Below, in pieces: positions 24,987 to 32,988 of a stretch of 32,988 nucleotides of DNA. The stretch comes from JANRIC01 sp033765345 (lineage in GTDB: Bacteria; Bacteroidota; Bacteroidia; Cytophagales; Microscillaceae): NCBI GenBank assembly GCA_033765345.1, contig JANRIC010000243.1, positions 1 through 32,988 of the forward strand, written 5' to 3'. Below the pieces are notes generated by a model. The model did not search any database and was not told the origin of the DNA. It saw only the letters and a list, made by a program, of their open reading frames with translations. Within the stretch, counting starts at the first letter, position 1. Every line of letters starts with the position of its first letter. A program made the translations under genes and the position numbers.

Positions 24987-26048
24987 ATGGAAAATGACTA
25001 TCTCAAAGGTCGAGGAGCACAAATCAACCCACAAAACCCTTTTCACAAAAATCATTTTGTGCAAGAACACTGGGAAGGCATCGATGAGCCTGAACTAGAA
25101 GATGCCCCTCAAACCCAGATTTTTTATGAGACTCCCAAGAAAATTCTCAGTACCAACAACAGCACTGATATACCTTTTACCTATTCGATCAATCCTTATC
25201 AGGGCTGTGAGCATGGCTGTATCTATTGTTATGCCCGTGAAACGCACGAATATTGGGGTTTGAGTGCCGGGCGAGACTTTGAAACCAAGATCATTGTCAA
25301 AAAAAATGCCCCACAACTCTTAGAAAAACAATTCCTGCATAAAAACTGGAAATCAACACCCGTGATGCTTTCTGGCAATACGGATTGTTACCAACCCTTG
25401 GAGAAAAAGCTTAAGATTACCCGTGAAATTCTCAAGGTATTTGCCAAATACGCCAATCCGGTCAGTATCATCAGTAAAAACGCATTGATTGTCAGAGATT
25501 TGGATATTTTACGGGATTTAGCCGCAGACAATCTGGTGCACGTCTATATTTCTATCACTTCACAAGAAGAAAGCTTACGCCGTCTTTTAGAGCCCCGTAC
25601 TGCTACTTACTCCAAAAAATTACAGGTTATAGAACAACTTTCTCAGGCAGGTGTGCCCGTAGGTGTGATGATTGCCCCCATCATTCCGGGTTTGAACAAC
25701 CATGAAATCTTCCACATTATGCAATCGGTCGCCGAACGAGGCGCAAGGTCTGCTGGGTATACCGTCGTGCGGCTCAACGGGTCTATTGCCCCGGTATTCA
25801 AAGACTGGCTTGAGAAGAATTTTCCTGACCGTGCCCAAAAGGTTTGGAATCAAATCAAAGCCCTCCACGGCGGCCAGATTGATGACAAAAGCTGGGGGCG
25901 TAGAATGAGTGGGGACGGTGCCATCGCCCAAAACATCCAACAAATGTTCCGCCTAGCCCGCAAAAAATTCATGGGAGAAGCCAAACTACCGCCTTATGAT
26001 TTAAACAAATTTCGTAAGAACGGTAATTTGAATTTATTTGAATTTTAG
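24987..26048 (+). CDS. PA0069 family radical SAM protein
   Basis: A 353-aa radical S-adenosylmethionine protein related to the spore photoproduct lyase-like (SplB/COG1533) group. It is cytoplasmic and holds a [4Fe-4S] cluster through Cys74, Cys78 and Cys81 (CEHGCIYC). This is a CxxxCxxC motif in the family context NPYQGCEHGCIYCYARETHE. Further landmarks are VMLSGNTDCYQPLEKKLKIT and PVSIISKNALIVRDLDIL. Also visible are GVPVGVMIAPIIPGLNN and the end region with GRRMSGDG. Length is normal. The reaction of this family is not known. A repeat of family C lies just before the start. Confidence 0.93.
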   Translation: MENDYLKGRGAQINPQNPFHKNHFVQEHWEGIDEPELEDAPQTQIFYETPKKILSTNNSTDIPFTYSINPYQGCEHGCIYCYARETHEYWGLSAGRDFETKIIVKKNAPQLLEKQFLHKNWKSTPVMLSGNTDCYQPLEKKLKITREILKVFAKYANPVSIISKNALIVRDLDILRDLAADNLVHVYISITSQEESLRRLLEPRTATYSKKLQVIEQLSQAGVPVGVMIAPIIPGLNNHEIFHIMQSVAERGARSAGYTVVRLNGSIAPVFKDWLEKNFPDRAQKVWNQIKALHGGQIDDKSWGRRMSGDGAIAQNIQQMFRLARKKFMGEAKLPPYDLNKFRKNGNLNLFEF

Positions 26049-26066
26049 AAAAAAATACTCATTTCT

Positions 26067-26097
26067 GATGAGGAAATTTCATGCAAAAACCCTCATC
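26067..26097 (+). terminator. Weak stem-loop after the radical SAM gene
   Basis: Perfect 7-bp arms GATGAGG and CCTCATC separated by 17 nt and followed by TTT, 18 nt past the stop. Only three T follow, so terminator strength would be low. Confidence 0.4.
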
Positions 26098-26182
26098 TTT
26101 GGTATTATTCATGATCGAGAAAAATGTTATGATCTATTCATAAAATCAGCCGTCATTTAGTTAAAATTCCATTCATTCTCTA

Positions 26183-26215
26183 CATATAATTATTTAAATG
26201 TATCATATAATTATT
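26183..26215 (+). promoter_or_regulatory. Direct repeat of a palindromic 12-mer, possible double operator
   Basis: CATATAATTATT occurs at 26183-26194 and again at 26204-26215, 21 bp apart (about two helical turns). Each contains the perfect palindrome ATAATTAT. The pair lies 76-108 bp upstream of the histidine kinase start, with a TAACCTTG word (near 26223) between, close to the -7 consensus. The AT-rich makeup makes chance possible. Confidence 0.35.
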
Positions 26216-26290
26216 AGTAGATTAACCTTGTGAGTTGATCACTTATCAAATGATTTTTTCTACTATTGGTTTCTAATTGACTGGCAAAAC

Positions 26291-29083
26291 ATGAAAACAA
26301 GAATTTATGGCTTAGTGATTTTTCTTTGTGTAGGTAGTATTTCTGCATCCGCTCAACGCTTGCAAGAAATCAAAGGACACGTCAGGGATGAGGTGACCAG
26401 CATGAGCTTGAGCAATGTAACTGTATATATTGCCAATACTGATCTCCGTACGCAGACCAATGCACAAGGGTATTATAGTATCATCTTTGAAAAACCTGTC
26501 AAAAAAGATGATAAAGTTACTTGTGTATTTGAGTTGGACGGCTACAAAGCCAAAAGGTCTGTGCTCAAAAGCGGCAACGATAAAGTTAAAAGCCTCAATA
26601 TCGTACTACGCCCCAATAATATCAACACCATCCTTCCGGGAAGAATACAATTTTATAATCTTCAGCCTGGAGATGCCATCGGAAATGCCAAAGTATATAT
26701 CGAAGAACACCCTGACTTTGCTGTAAATACCAATAGAGAAATTTTTACACTTTACCTTCCTCCTGACTTTGACGGCAATAAACCATTCACCTTAGTGATT
26801 GAACATCCTCAGTGTCGTACTTTTCGCAAAAAATTTGAGAACAATCACAATTTTGGAGTAACTCCTTTTATCTTGAAATCCAATCAATTCAGAATTAGAA
26901 TTGCAAAAAGCGAGCAAGTTGATGAAGAACTCAAGGTTCTTTTATTGTCCTCAAAAGGTGATTCCAAAACAGCCCTTTTGGAGGGGAATAGACTGAATAG
27001 CTCAGAATACTTATCTGTTATTGACATTCCAAGAGAAGTGCAGGACAGTGACCCTATAAGCTTGGTATTTAAAAAACCAGGTTTTCAGGATTTCAAACTA
27101 GACTATCCAAGCTTGGACGAACTCATTCTTTATGCACAAGGGCATAAGTATAATCCTAGATTTACAGCCATCTACAGCGATGAAGAACCCGGAGATGATA
27201 CCCTAAATAATTCATCATCTGTCACTCCTGATGTTTTAGAAGACGATCGTACAAATTCTCAAGAAGAAACCCCTTCCAATAACTCGATAGATAACACTCC
27301 AAAACCTCCTGAATCAAACCCGACCGTACTCCCTGACCTCAGTCAATATACAAGTATTGAGATTATAAAGAAAATTGATTCTCTTGAACAAATCAATGTG
27401 CAATTCCAAGAAAACATTATCATTTTGGAAAAAAAAATTCAATCACTCACGCAAAAAGCATCTGACCAACAACTGAGTGAATCTGAAAAAGAAGAGCTTC
27501 GGCGTTTAAAACTTGAAAAAGAATCCTTGCAAAACCAAATCATCAATACAAACATTCAAATTGATAATCTCAAAAAAATACAACTACTGAAAAAAACCAA
27601 AAACGATATTAATGAACTATCCAAAATAAAAAATTCTTATATATACTTCATCATAAGCAGTACCTCTTTCTTAATTCTGGTCATCTTAGGACTTCTGTTT
27701 TTTATCTACCGCATCAATTACCAAAAAAATAAATTCAGAACTGTCAATCTAACCCTCCAAGAAACTGAAAAAGACCTGATCAATAAAATTGAAGAAATTG
27801 AGACCCAAAAAACTGAAATTACCAATCATCGAACCCAACTTGAAGCTACTCAGGTAGAACTCCAGAAAAAAATAAAAGAAATAGAAGAAAAAAGTCAGGA
27901 AATTTCCAAAAACAAAACTGAGCTTGAGATCACTCAGGAAGAGTTAAAAACCCGTATCGAGGAAATTGAAATTCAAAAAGAAATATTGGTGCTAGGAAGG
28001 CATGAACTCATCGAGAAAACCTTTGAACTCGAGGCTACCGCAGAAGAGCTTCGCCAGCAAACCGAAGTGGTCAATCAACAAAAAGAAAAACTAGAAATTA
28101 ACAATGATAAACTCAAAAAGCTCCAAACCTCCAAAGACTTGCTCATCTCTGCCGTAAACCACGACCTTCGAAACCCCCTGAACCCCATCATCAACTACAG
28201 CAGCCCAACTTACCCTAACCCCGATAAAGAAAAACGCCTGCATTGGATTCACGAGAGAAGCCTGAGAATGAAGGCAATGGTAGAGGAAATTATGTATATC
28301 TACCAAGCTGAAAATATAGAGATTCATCCCGAAAGCCAGGAATTATTCCCAGTAGTTGAAGCAGCCCTCAAACTGGTTCGTGATTATCAGGATAACATGC
28401 CTAAACTGATTAATAAAATTCCCAAAACACTGAGGGCTAAATTTCATAATGAATATATTCGCCGGGTATTGGAAAATATGCTGATCAATGCCATCAAATA
28501 TACCAACGGTATCCCGAAGCCGAAGGTCTGGATAGAAGCTCTGGAAAACCCTGAGAATGAGACCGTAGAAATCAGAATCCGCGACAATGGTTGGGGTATT
28601 AGCCCTGAAAAACTTGTTGAAATCCAAAACGATGCTCAAAAAAATAAGATCAAAACCACCTCCGGCGAAAAATCCTTTGGAATAGGATTGAGATTTTGCA
28701 AAATTGTACTCGCTTTACACAATACGGCTTTGATTCCTCACTCAGAAGGTGAAAAAAAGGGGTCTTGTTTTTCTTTTGTACTCCCTCTCATCCATGAAAA
28801 AATCAAAATTATTGAACCACCTATCAGCGATCTAAATCCAGAAGATATCGCTTCTGAAATAGCACATTTCTGCCCAAGCCAACAAGATATTGTACAACTC
28901 TGTGTTTATGCCGAAAGGATGCAATCCTATAGAATATATGATCATAAAATGACCCAATGCCTCAAAGAAATCAGTAACACGCATCCCGAACAAACCACCT
29001 TTATACAATTAGCCAAAGCCTGCATTAGGAATAATCAAGAGTCCCATTTACGTACCCTTTTAACCAAAATTTACCAAGTATGA
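26291..29083 (+). CDS. Hybrid-layout sensor histidine kinase with extracytoplasmic regulatory-like domains
   Basis: A 930-aa sensor. The signal peptide ends near residue 21 (SISASAQ). A carboxypeptidase-regulatory-like beta domain (about 25-107, with NAQGYYSIIFE) follows, then a second similar beta domain (about 115-200). An acidic, Ser/Asn-rich linker (about 295-345) and a coiled coil (about 360-440) lead to one membrane helix at 450-473. A cytoplasmic coiled coil with repeated EIETQKTEI-like segments (about 485-610) connects to the kinase. The H box is SAVNHDLRNPLNP with His624; the ATPase has the N box around Asn733 (NMLINAIKYTN), G1 RDNGWGIS (765-767) and G2 SFGIGLRFC. About 95 residues follow the ATPase. 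The stop overlaps the cyclase start by 4 nt. The ligand is unknown; the beta domains may bind carbohydrate or a protein. Confidence 0.9.
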   Translation: MKTRIYGLVIFLCVGSISASAQRLQEIKGHVRDEVTSMSLSNVTVYIANTDLRTQTNAQGYYSIIFEKPVKKDDKVTCVFELDGYKAKRSVLKSGNDKVKSLNIVLRPNNINTILPGRIQFYNLQPGDAIGNAKVYIEEHPDFAVNTNREIFTLYLPPDFDGNKPFTLVIEHPQCRTFRKKFENNHNFGVTPFILKSNQFRIRIAKSEQVDEELKVLLLSSKGDSKTALLEGNRLNSSEYLSVIDIPREVQDSDPISLVFKKPGFQDFKLDYPSLDELILYAQGHKYNPRFTAIYSDEEPGDDTLNNSSSVTPDVLEDDRTNSQEETPSNNSIDNTPKPPESNPTVLPDLSQYTSIEIIKKIDSLEQINVQFQENIIILEKKIQSLTQKASDQQLSESEKEELRRLKLEKESLQNQIINTNIQIDNLKKIQLLKKTKNDINELSKIKNSYIYFIISSTSFLILVILGLLFFIYRINYQKNKFRTVNLTLQETEKDLINKIEEIETQKTEITNHRTQLEATQVELQKKIKEIEEKSQEISKNKTELEITQEELKTRIEEIEIQKEILVLGRHELIEKTFELEATAEELRQQTEVVNQQKEKLEINNDKLKKLQTSKDLLISAVNHDLRNPLNPIINYSSPTYPNPDKEKRLHWIHERSLRMKAMVEEIMYIYQAENIEIHPESQELFPVVEAALKLVRDYQDNMPKLINKIPKTLRAKFHNEYIRRVLENMLINAIKYTNGIPKPKVWIEALENPENETVEIRIRDNGWGISPEKLVEIQNDAQKNKIKTTSGEKSFGIGLRFCKIVLALHNTALIPHSEGEKKGSCFSFVLPLIHEKIKIIEPPISDLNPEDIASEIAHFCPSQQDIVQLCVYAERMQSYRIYDHKMTQCLKEISNTHPEQTTFIQLAKACIRNNQESHLRTLLTKIYQV

Positions 29084-30174
29084 ATATTGACCCCATAATC
29101 CTGATTATTGAGGACGAAGAAAACAACCAAGATACTATCTGTGAATATCTTTCTGATAAAAATCCTGAGTATCAACTTCTCAGAGCTTTTCACGGAAAAC
29201 AAGCACTGGAAATAATGATGGAGACCTTACCCGATATTATCCTTCTGGATTGGCGAATGCCAGTCATGGATGGGATGGAAACACTGCAGGTACTTAAAGC
29301 CGACAAAAGAACTCGAAGCATCCCCGTCATTATGGTCACTGGCGAAACTCAGCCCCAGCAACTCGAGCTGGCCTTTGAGCGAGGAGTGATTGATTACATT
29401 ACCAAACCGATCAATGGGCTTGAGCTTTACTCGAGGGTTCGCTCGGCTCTTTTCCTGAGTCGCTCTCAAAAGAAAACCGAAGAACTGCTCCTCAATATTC
29501 TACCTGCCGATGTAGCTGATGAGCTGAAAGAAAGCGACCACGTCACCCCCAAAGCCTATGATTTGGTTTCGGTGATGTTTATAGATTTCAAAGGTTTTTC
29601 AAGAATTACCAAAAATATGCCCCCCATCGAGATCATCAAGCGATTGGAAGATGTGTTCTCGATCCTGGAAGAAATCACCTCTAAATATCGCCTGGAGAAA
29701 ATCAAAACTATCGGCGATGCCTATATGTGTGCCGGAGGTATTCCGGTAGCCAATCAGACCAATCCTTTTGATACCATCCTAGCTGCCCTTGAAGTACAGA
29801 AATATATGCAGGATTATAAAAATAAAATGATTGAGAAAGACGAGCCGTATTTTGAGTACCGCCTCGGAATTCACACCGGAAAGGTCGTGGCAGGGGTTAT
29901 CGGAAAGAAAAAATTTGCTTATGATATCTGGGGCAGTTCTGTCAATGTAGCAAGCCGCATGGAATCTAATGGCGAAGCTGGAAGAATTAATGTATCAGGA
30001 GACACTTACCAAATTGTCAAAAGAGTATTTGAATGTGAATACAGAGGTAAAATTCCTATCAAAAACCTCGACGAAATAGACATGTACTTTGTCAATCGAA
30101 TCAAACCCGAATATGCTGCCGATGGTTCAGGAATGACCCCCGATCAAAGCTTTTGGGAGTTTGTCAGGGGCTAA
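29080..30174 (+). CDS. Response regulator with class III adenylate cyclase output
   Basis: A 364-aa soluble protein. The receiver domain (about 5-122) has acidic Glu11/Asp12, phospho-acceptor Asp57 in LLDWRMPVMDG, Thr87 and Lys109. After a helical linker with LLLNILPADVADELK (about 136-150) comes a class III cyclase domain (about 160-345). The metal-binding Asp are Asp169 (FIDFKGFS) and Asp213 (TIGDAYM). The base-recognising residues Lys209 (KTIGD) and Asp282 (AYDIWG) match adenylate, not guanylate, cyclases. Asn289 and Arg293 (NVASRM) complete the site. It is read from the same message as the kinase (ATGA overlap), so the pair should convert an extracytoplasmic signal into cAMP. It should act as a dimer in the cytoplasm. 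Confidence 0.93.
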   Translation: MNIDPIILIIEDEENNQDTICEYLSDKNPEYQLLRAFHGKQALEIMMETLPDIILLDWRMPVMDGMETLQVLKADKRTRSIPVIMVTGETQPQQLELAFERGVIDYITKPINGLELYSRVRSALFLSRSQKKTEELLLNILPADVADELKESDHVTPKAYDLVSVMFIDFKGFSRITKNMPPIEIIKRLEDVFSILEEITSKYRLEKIKTIGDAYMCAGGIPVANQTNPFDTILAALEVQKYMQDYKNKMIEKDEPYFEYRLGIHTGKVVAGVIGKKKFAYDIWGSSVNVASRMESNGEAGRINVSGDTYQIVKRVFECEYRGKIPIKNLDEIDMYFVNRIKPEYAADGSGMTPDQSFWEFVRG

Positions 30175-30256
30175 TATCCCTCTAGAGTATGTATGTATTC
30201 CTATTATACACTGATTTGATGAAAAAATCCCTTCAGAATATTGAGTATGTAAAAGC

Positions 30257-30688
30257 TTACTTAGTCATTAACTTTACCCTCAATTCTTCCCAAATAGGGG
30301 CTTTTTTTAATTGGATATAATCATAAGAGACTATTCGAGTCCTGATTTCGGCAGCAATTCTCTGCAATTTATGGCTAAAGATGATTTGCTCCATCCAAAA
30401 ACTATACGCATCGATAGAAGCAGGGTCTACCCGGCTGGCAATCGTAATGGTATCTGGATAGGTCAGCGGAGCTTTGTATTTGCAATACACCTCAGCCAAG
30501 ATCGGCCCAATCGGGCGGCTAGGGTTGTGGACGTGCACTTCAAAATCCAACTCCCTGAAAAATTCTATCCTTGCAGATTCGGAATAGCGCAAAAATACAG
30601 TATTATTGACGTGTAAAGCAGCGTCCATTTCGCCCCAGGCTACTTTAGTCTCAAAAATAGCCGTATAATCTTTGAAAAAATCCTGCAT
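30257..30688 (-). CDS. Acyl-CoA thioesterase, hotdog fold (4HBT family)
   Basis: A 143-aa hotdog-fold protein from the ATG at 30688 (MQDFFKDYTA). A longer reading begins at a TTG (30724) and adds 12 residues without family match. The core AWGEMDAALHVNNTVFLRYS (about 17-36) is the 4HBT motif, with Asp22 at the usual catalytic position, and FFRELDF follows. Members cleave acyl-CoA thioesters; the natural substrate is not evident. No operon partner is visible: the next leftward gene end is 83 bp away on the opposite strand. Length is normal. Confidence 0.86.
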   Translation of the reverse strand: MQDFFKDYTAIFETKVAWGEMDAALHVNNTVFLRYSESARIEFFRELDFEVHVHNPSRPIGPILAEVYCKYKAPLTYPDTITIASRVDPASIDAYSFWMEQIIFSHKLQRIAAEIRTRIVSYDYIQLKKAPIWEELRVKLMTK

Positions 30689-30760
30689 AGTTTTATTTTC
30701 CAATACAAATAATTTCAGATGCAAATAATTTGAGAGCTTATATCTTACAGCAAAACTATG

Positions 30761-30768
30761 TATCTTTG
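30761..30768 (+). promoter_or_regulatory. Possible -7 box (TATCTTTG)
   Basis: A perfect TAnnTTTG match lies about 155 bp before the SDR-type gene on the + strand. The nearest TTTG upstream is 28 bp away, too far for the usual -33 distance of 19-21 bp, so support is partial. Confidence 0.3.
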
Positions 30769-30924
30769 AGCAAAATCAAATATTGAGATTGGCTTTTAAC
30801 ACAAACCCATAATTTTTGAATATTTTTACTGGAAGAAGATCAGCCTTGTATTTTTTGGGGCTTTTATCACATTGGATAGATGGATTCTACATATTTCTTA
30901 AATCCGGTTTAATTGAGCAATACC

Positions 30925-31755
30925 ATGTTATTAAAAAATAGAAATATCAGTATCCTGGGCTGTGGCTGGCTGGGCTTAGCCCTGGGAGAAGAACTTGCCG
31001 AACAAGGCTATTTTGTAAAAGGCTCCACAACCACTCAAGCCAAGATGAAAAAACTCGTAGAACGAGGAATCATTCCGTTTTTGATTCAATTTGACCCCAA
31101 ACCCAAAGGACACGACTTACATCGATTTTTGCAATCACAGGTTTTGATTATTTCCATTCCACCTCAAACAGGCATCAAAGGCAATATGCATCACCCCAAT
31201 CAGATTTGGGAAATCACCAAATATTTTCAATCCTCAGAGATTGAAAAGGTGATTTACATCAGTTCCACTTCTGTATACCCCGAAGTAGAACGTGAGGTCA
31301 CAGAAGATGAAGTACTCACCACAGAAAATACGCCCGGAATAGCTCTTTTACAGGCAGAGGAAATCCTCAAAAACAAAGAAAATATACAACTTACCATCTT
31401 GCGTTGTGGAGGTTTGATGGGTTATGACCGAATACCGGGCAAATATTTCAATGGGCGCAAAGGACTCAAAACAGCCAAAATACCCGTAAATTTTATCCAT
31501 CGGGACGATGTTATTGGTATTATCATACAGATTATTCAGCAGGAAAAATGGGGTGAAATCTTCAATGTAGTAGCTCCTAAGCATCCCGTTCGCAGGGATG
31601 TATACCGTGCTAATGCCCGTGAGTTTGGTTTTCAGGAGCCGGAATATGTTTTAGCAGAGCCTAAGGGCTTCAAAATTGTTAATTCTGATAAAGTAATTCG
31701 TGCTTTAAATTATGAATTTAAATATCCAGACCCGCTATATTTTCGTTATTCTTAA
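30925..31755 (+). CDS. NAD(P)-dependent epimerase/dehydratase-like protein (extended SDR)
   Basis: A 276-aa cytoplasmic Rossmann-fold protein of the atypical SDR group to which YeeZ-like proteins belong. The ATG at 30925 is preferred over a TTG four codons upstream. The binding loop is ILGCGWLGLALGEELAEQGY with the Gly at residues 12, 14 and 17. The central segment KVIYISSTSVYPEVE keeps Ser-Ser/Tyr of the family, but the typical Tyr-xxx-Lys pair is not evident, so catalysis may differ or be lost. The FIHRDDVIGIIIQII region is near 200. It runs directly into the FKBP gene (20 bp). Substrate unknown. Confidence 0.85.
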   Translation: MLLKNRNISILGCGWLGLALGEELAEQGYFVKGSTTTQAKMKKLVERGIIPFLIQFDPKPKGHDLHRFLQSQVLIISIPPQTGIKGNMHHPNQIWEITKYFQSSEIEKVIYISSTSVYPEVEREVTEDEVLTTENTPGIALLQAEEILKNKENIQLTILRCGGLMGYDRIPGKYFNGRKGLKTAKIPVNFIHRDDVIGIIIQIIQQEKWGEIFNVVAPKHPVRRDVYRANAREFGFQEPEYVLAEPKGFKIVNSDKVIRALNYEFKYPDPLYFRYS

Positions 31756-31775
31756 AAATGAAATCTTAACAGCGT

Positions 31776-32825
31776 ATGACTAAGAAAAATTTTTTCGCAT
31801 TCTTGTTTGTATTGAATTTTGCCACATCCGGTTTTACCCAGAATTATCAAGAATTATCCGTAGAAGCCAACGGAAATGTATATACCATCCAGTATAAAAT
31901 CTTTCAAAACCCCAAAAAAGGACGTAAAGTAGCCTTTCGGGATTTTGTGACTTTCCACTTGGCGACTACCACCGAAAGCGATTCTGTGCTGAAAACCACC
32001 TACCCCAATGCTCCATTGACCAAGGAGATTTCTGTGGAAGATTACAACTATGCCGATCAGGGTTTTATGCAAGCCATGCTGCTTCAATTACAGGAAGCCG
32101 ACAGTGCCGTATTTTTGGTCAAAGCAGAAGACCTTTTTGAAGCCATCAAACGAAAAAAGCCGAGTTTTATCGCTGCGGGTTCTCACCTGAAGTATTATTT
32201 TAAGATTCTGAAGCTTAAAAATGAAGAAGAAGTCAAAAGAGACGCAAACGAGGTCGTCTTTCAACAACTCAAAGCCGAAGAAAAAATCATAGCTCCCTTC
32301 ATTGCCAAAAAAATGCCCCAAGCAAAAAGAACCTATTCCGGTATCTGGTATACGATTGAATATCAGGGTGAAGGAGATTTTGCTCAAGAAGATGATGTAG
32401 TGGCTATTCGATATACCTGTAGCTTTTTGGATGGTAAAATATTGAGTAGCTCTGACCAAGACGGGCGGCTTTTTGAATTCCCAGTCAACAAAGGCTTTGC
32501 CATCAAAGGCCTAGACCAAGCAATGCTACTGCTCAAACAAGGAGCAAAAGGCACTTTTATTATTCCTTCTTACCTGGCTTATGGTGCAGAAGGTTTTGGC
32601 GAGCAAGTCCCCCCGTACTCAATTCTAAAATTTGATATAGAGTTTGTGGATATAGTTTCTAGAAAAATTGTGATCGAGAACAAAGGTGAAATCCTAGAGC
32701 AGGAAAAGCTTCAGAAAGAACAACAAATTCCTCTGATGAGCGAAGAGCAAAGAAAAGAAATAGAAAAAGACCTCAAAAAACGAAAACTGGAGACAGATTA
32801 TAAAAAGAAGGAAGAACAGAATTAA
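31776..32825 (+). CDS. Exported FKBP-type peptidyl-prolyl isomerase
   Basis: A 349-aa protein with a signal peptide of about 21 residues (hydrophobic, ending SGFTQ), so it is periplasmic or surface exposed. The functional FKBP domain is at about 184-293, with IRYTCSFLDGKILSSSDQDG, FEFPVNKGFAIKGLDQAMLL and the signature IIPSYLAYGAEGFGEQVPPY. Residues about 33-147 resemble a second FKBP domain (NYADQGFMQAMLLQLQEADS; KYYFKILKL) that has lost the conserved signature, as in two-domain FkpA-like relatives. The C-terminus (about 300-349) is a charged helix rich in Glu, Lys and Gln. It should help fold exported proteins. It ends 27 bp before the heptamer repeat region. Confidence 0.9.
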   Translation: MTKKNFFAFLFVLNFATSGFTQNYQELSVEANGNVYTIQYKIFQNPKKGRKVAFRDFVTFHLATTTESDSVLKTTYPNAPLTKEISVEDYNYADQGFMQAMLLQLQEADSAVFLVKAEDLFEAIKRKKPSFIAAGSHLKYYFKILKLKNEEEVKRDANEVVFQQLKAEEKIIAPFIAKKMPQAKRTYSGIWYTIEYQGEGDFAQEDDVVAIRYTCSFLDGKILSSSDQDGRLFEFPVNKGFAIKGLDQAMLLLKQGAKGTFIIPSYLAYGAEGFGEQVPPYSILKFDIEFVDIVSRKIVIENKGEILEQEKLQKEQQIPLMSEEQRKEIEKDLKKRKLETDYKKKEEQN

Positions 32826-32852
32826 ACAAACCAGTCGTGTTTTTTAAATACA

Positions 32853-32988
32853 CATTCTTCATTCTTCATTCTTCATTCTTCATTCTTCATTCTTCATTCT
32901 TCATTCTTCATTCTTCATTCTTCATTCTTCATTCTTCATTCTTCATTCTTCATTCTTCATTCTTCATTCTTCATTCTTCATTCTTCAT
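32853..32988. repeat. Heptanucleotide tandem repeat CATTCTT at window end
   Basis: Nineteen full 7-bp units plus 3 nt, identical throughout, running to the last base of the window, so the true length is unknown. Because 7 and 3 share no factor, all + frames read the same heptapeptide and stay open, but no ATG precedes it; the minus strand contains TGA. Confidence 0.97.

Noticed and set aside
32853..32988. Coding sequence through the heptamer array
   Set aside because: Open on the + strand only because of unit arithmetic; no ATG and no preceding gene frame runs into it.

Overview
The window looks like a chromosomal segment of a Bacteroidota bacterium, most likely of the Cytophagales type. The evidence is moderately AT-rich DNA, the absence of Shine-Dalgarno sequences before most starts, Bacteroidota marker families (a DUF5683 protein next to dapB, an LpoB-like/COG3014 lipoprotein pair, exported leucine-rich-repeat proteins that share a family N-cap) and intergenic spaces filled with short dispersed repeats. 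The genus cannot be named from the sequence alone. Both ends of the window lie inside tandem repeats (a 41-bp unit on the left, a 7-bp unit on the right). This suggests a complete contig broken at repeats.

Layout. From 171 to 7016 five genes run leftwards: a nucleoside symporter (nupC-like), an unknown 199-aa protein, a secreted family 2 glycoside hydrolase, and the two membrane subunits of a TRAP transporter (dctQ, dctM) without a substrate-binding subunit. From 7188 to 9000 there is an exported LRR protein facing a two-gene unit for small membrane-anchored proteins of unknown function. The second of these is a 39-aa protein starting 3 nt after the first stops. From 9027 to 12835, rightwards, lie the LpoB-like lipoprotein, a COG3014 TPR lipoprotein, galE and a DUF1697 protein. 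From 12880 to 17699, leftwards, lie an LRR protein with a C-terminal beta-rich, barrel-like domain, two tandem SGNH-hydrolase paralogues (one with intact catalytic residues, one with the Ser and Asn replaced) and an orphan peptide-type ABC substrate-binding lipoprotein.

From 17880 to 21021 lie DUF5683, dapB and a signal-peptide-bearing MscS-type channel. Next is a gene-poor stretch with a 13-copy 21-bp minisatellite and a near-perfect long inverted repeat. It is followed by a COG4551-type tyrosine phosphatase gene interrupted by one in-frame TGA, and an alpha/beta hydrolase just upstream of it. From 23026 to 26048 come a DUF2231 membrane protein, a small helical protein, a cytosine deaminase resembling the fungal Fcy1 type and a PA0069-type radical SAM protein. 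From 26291 to 30174 a hybrid two-component system is encoded: a 930-aa histidine kinase with an extracytoplasmic carboxypeptidase-regulatory-like region overlaps by 4 nt a receiver-adenylate cyclase protein. The window closes with a 4HBT thioesterase, an SDR-type epimerase-like protein and an exported FKBP isomerase.

How the genes fit together. Most encoded proteins are envelope, transport or housekeeping proteins. I see no CRISPR array, phage, integrase, transposase, rRNA or tRNA. The most unusual items are the SGNH enzyme/pseudoenzyme pair, the coupled 39-aa small protein, the LRR-barrel fusion, the kinase/cyclase pair with a possible double operator upstream, the single-stop phosphatase pseudogene and the dispersed repeat families, one of which lies immediately before the likely start codon of the MscS gene.
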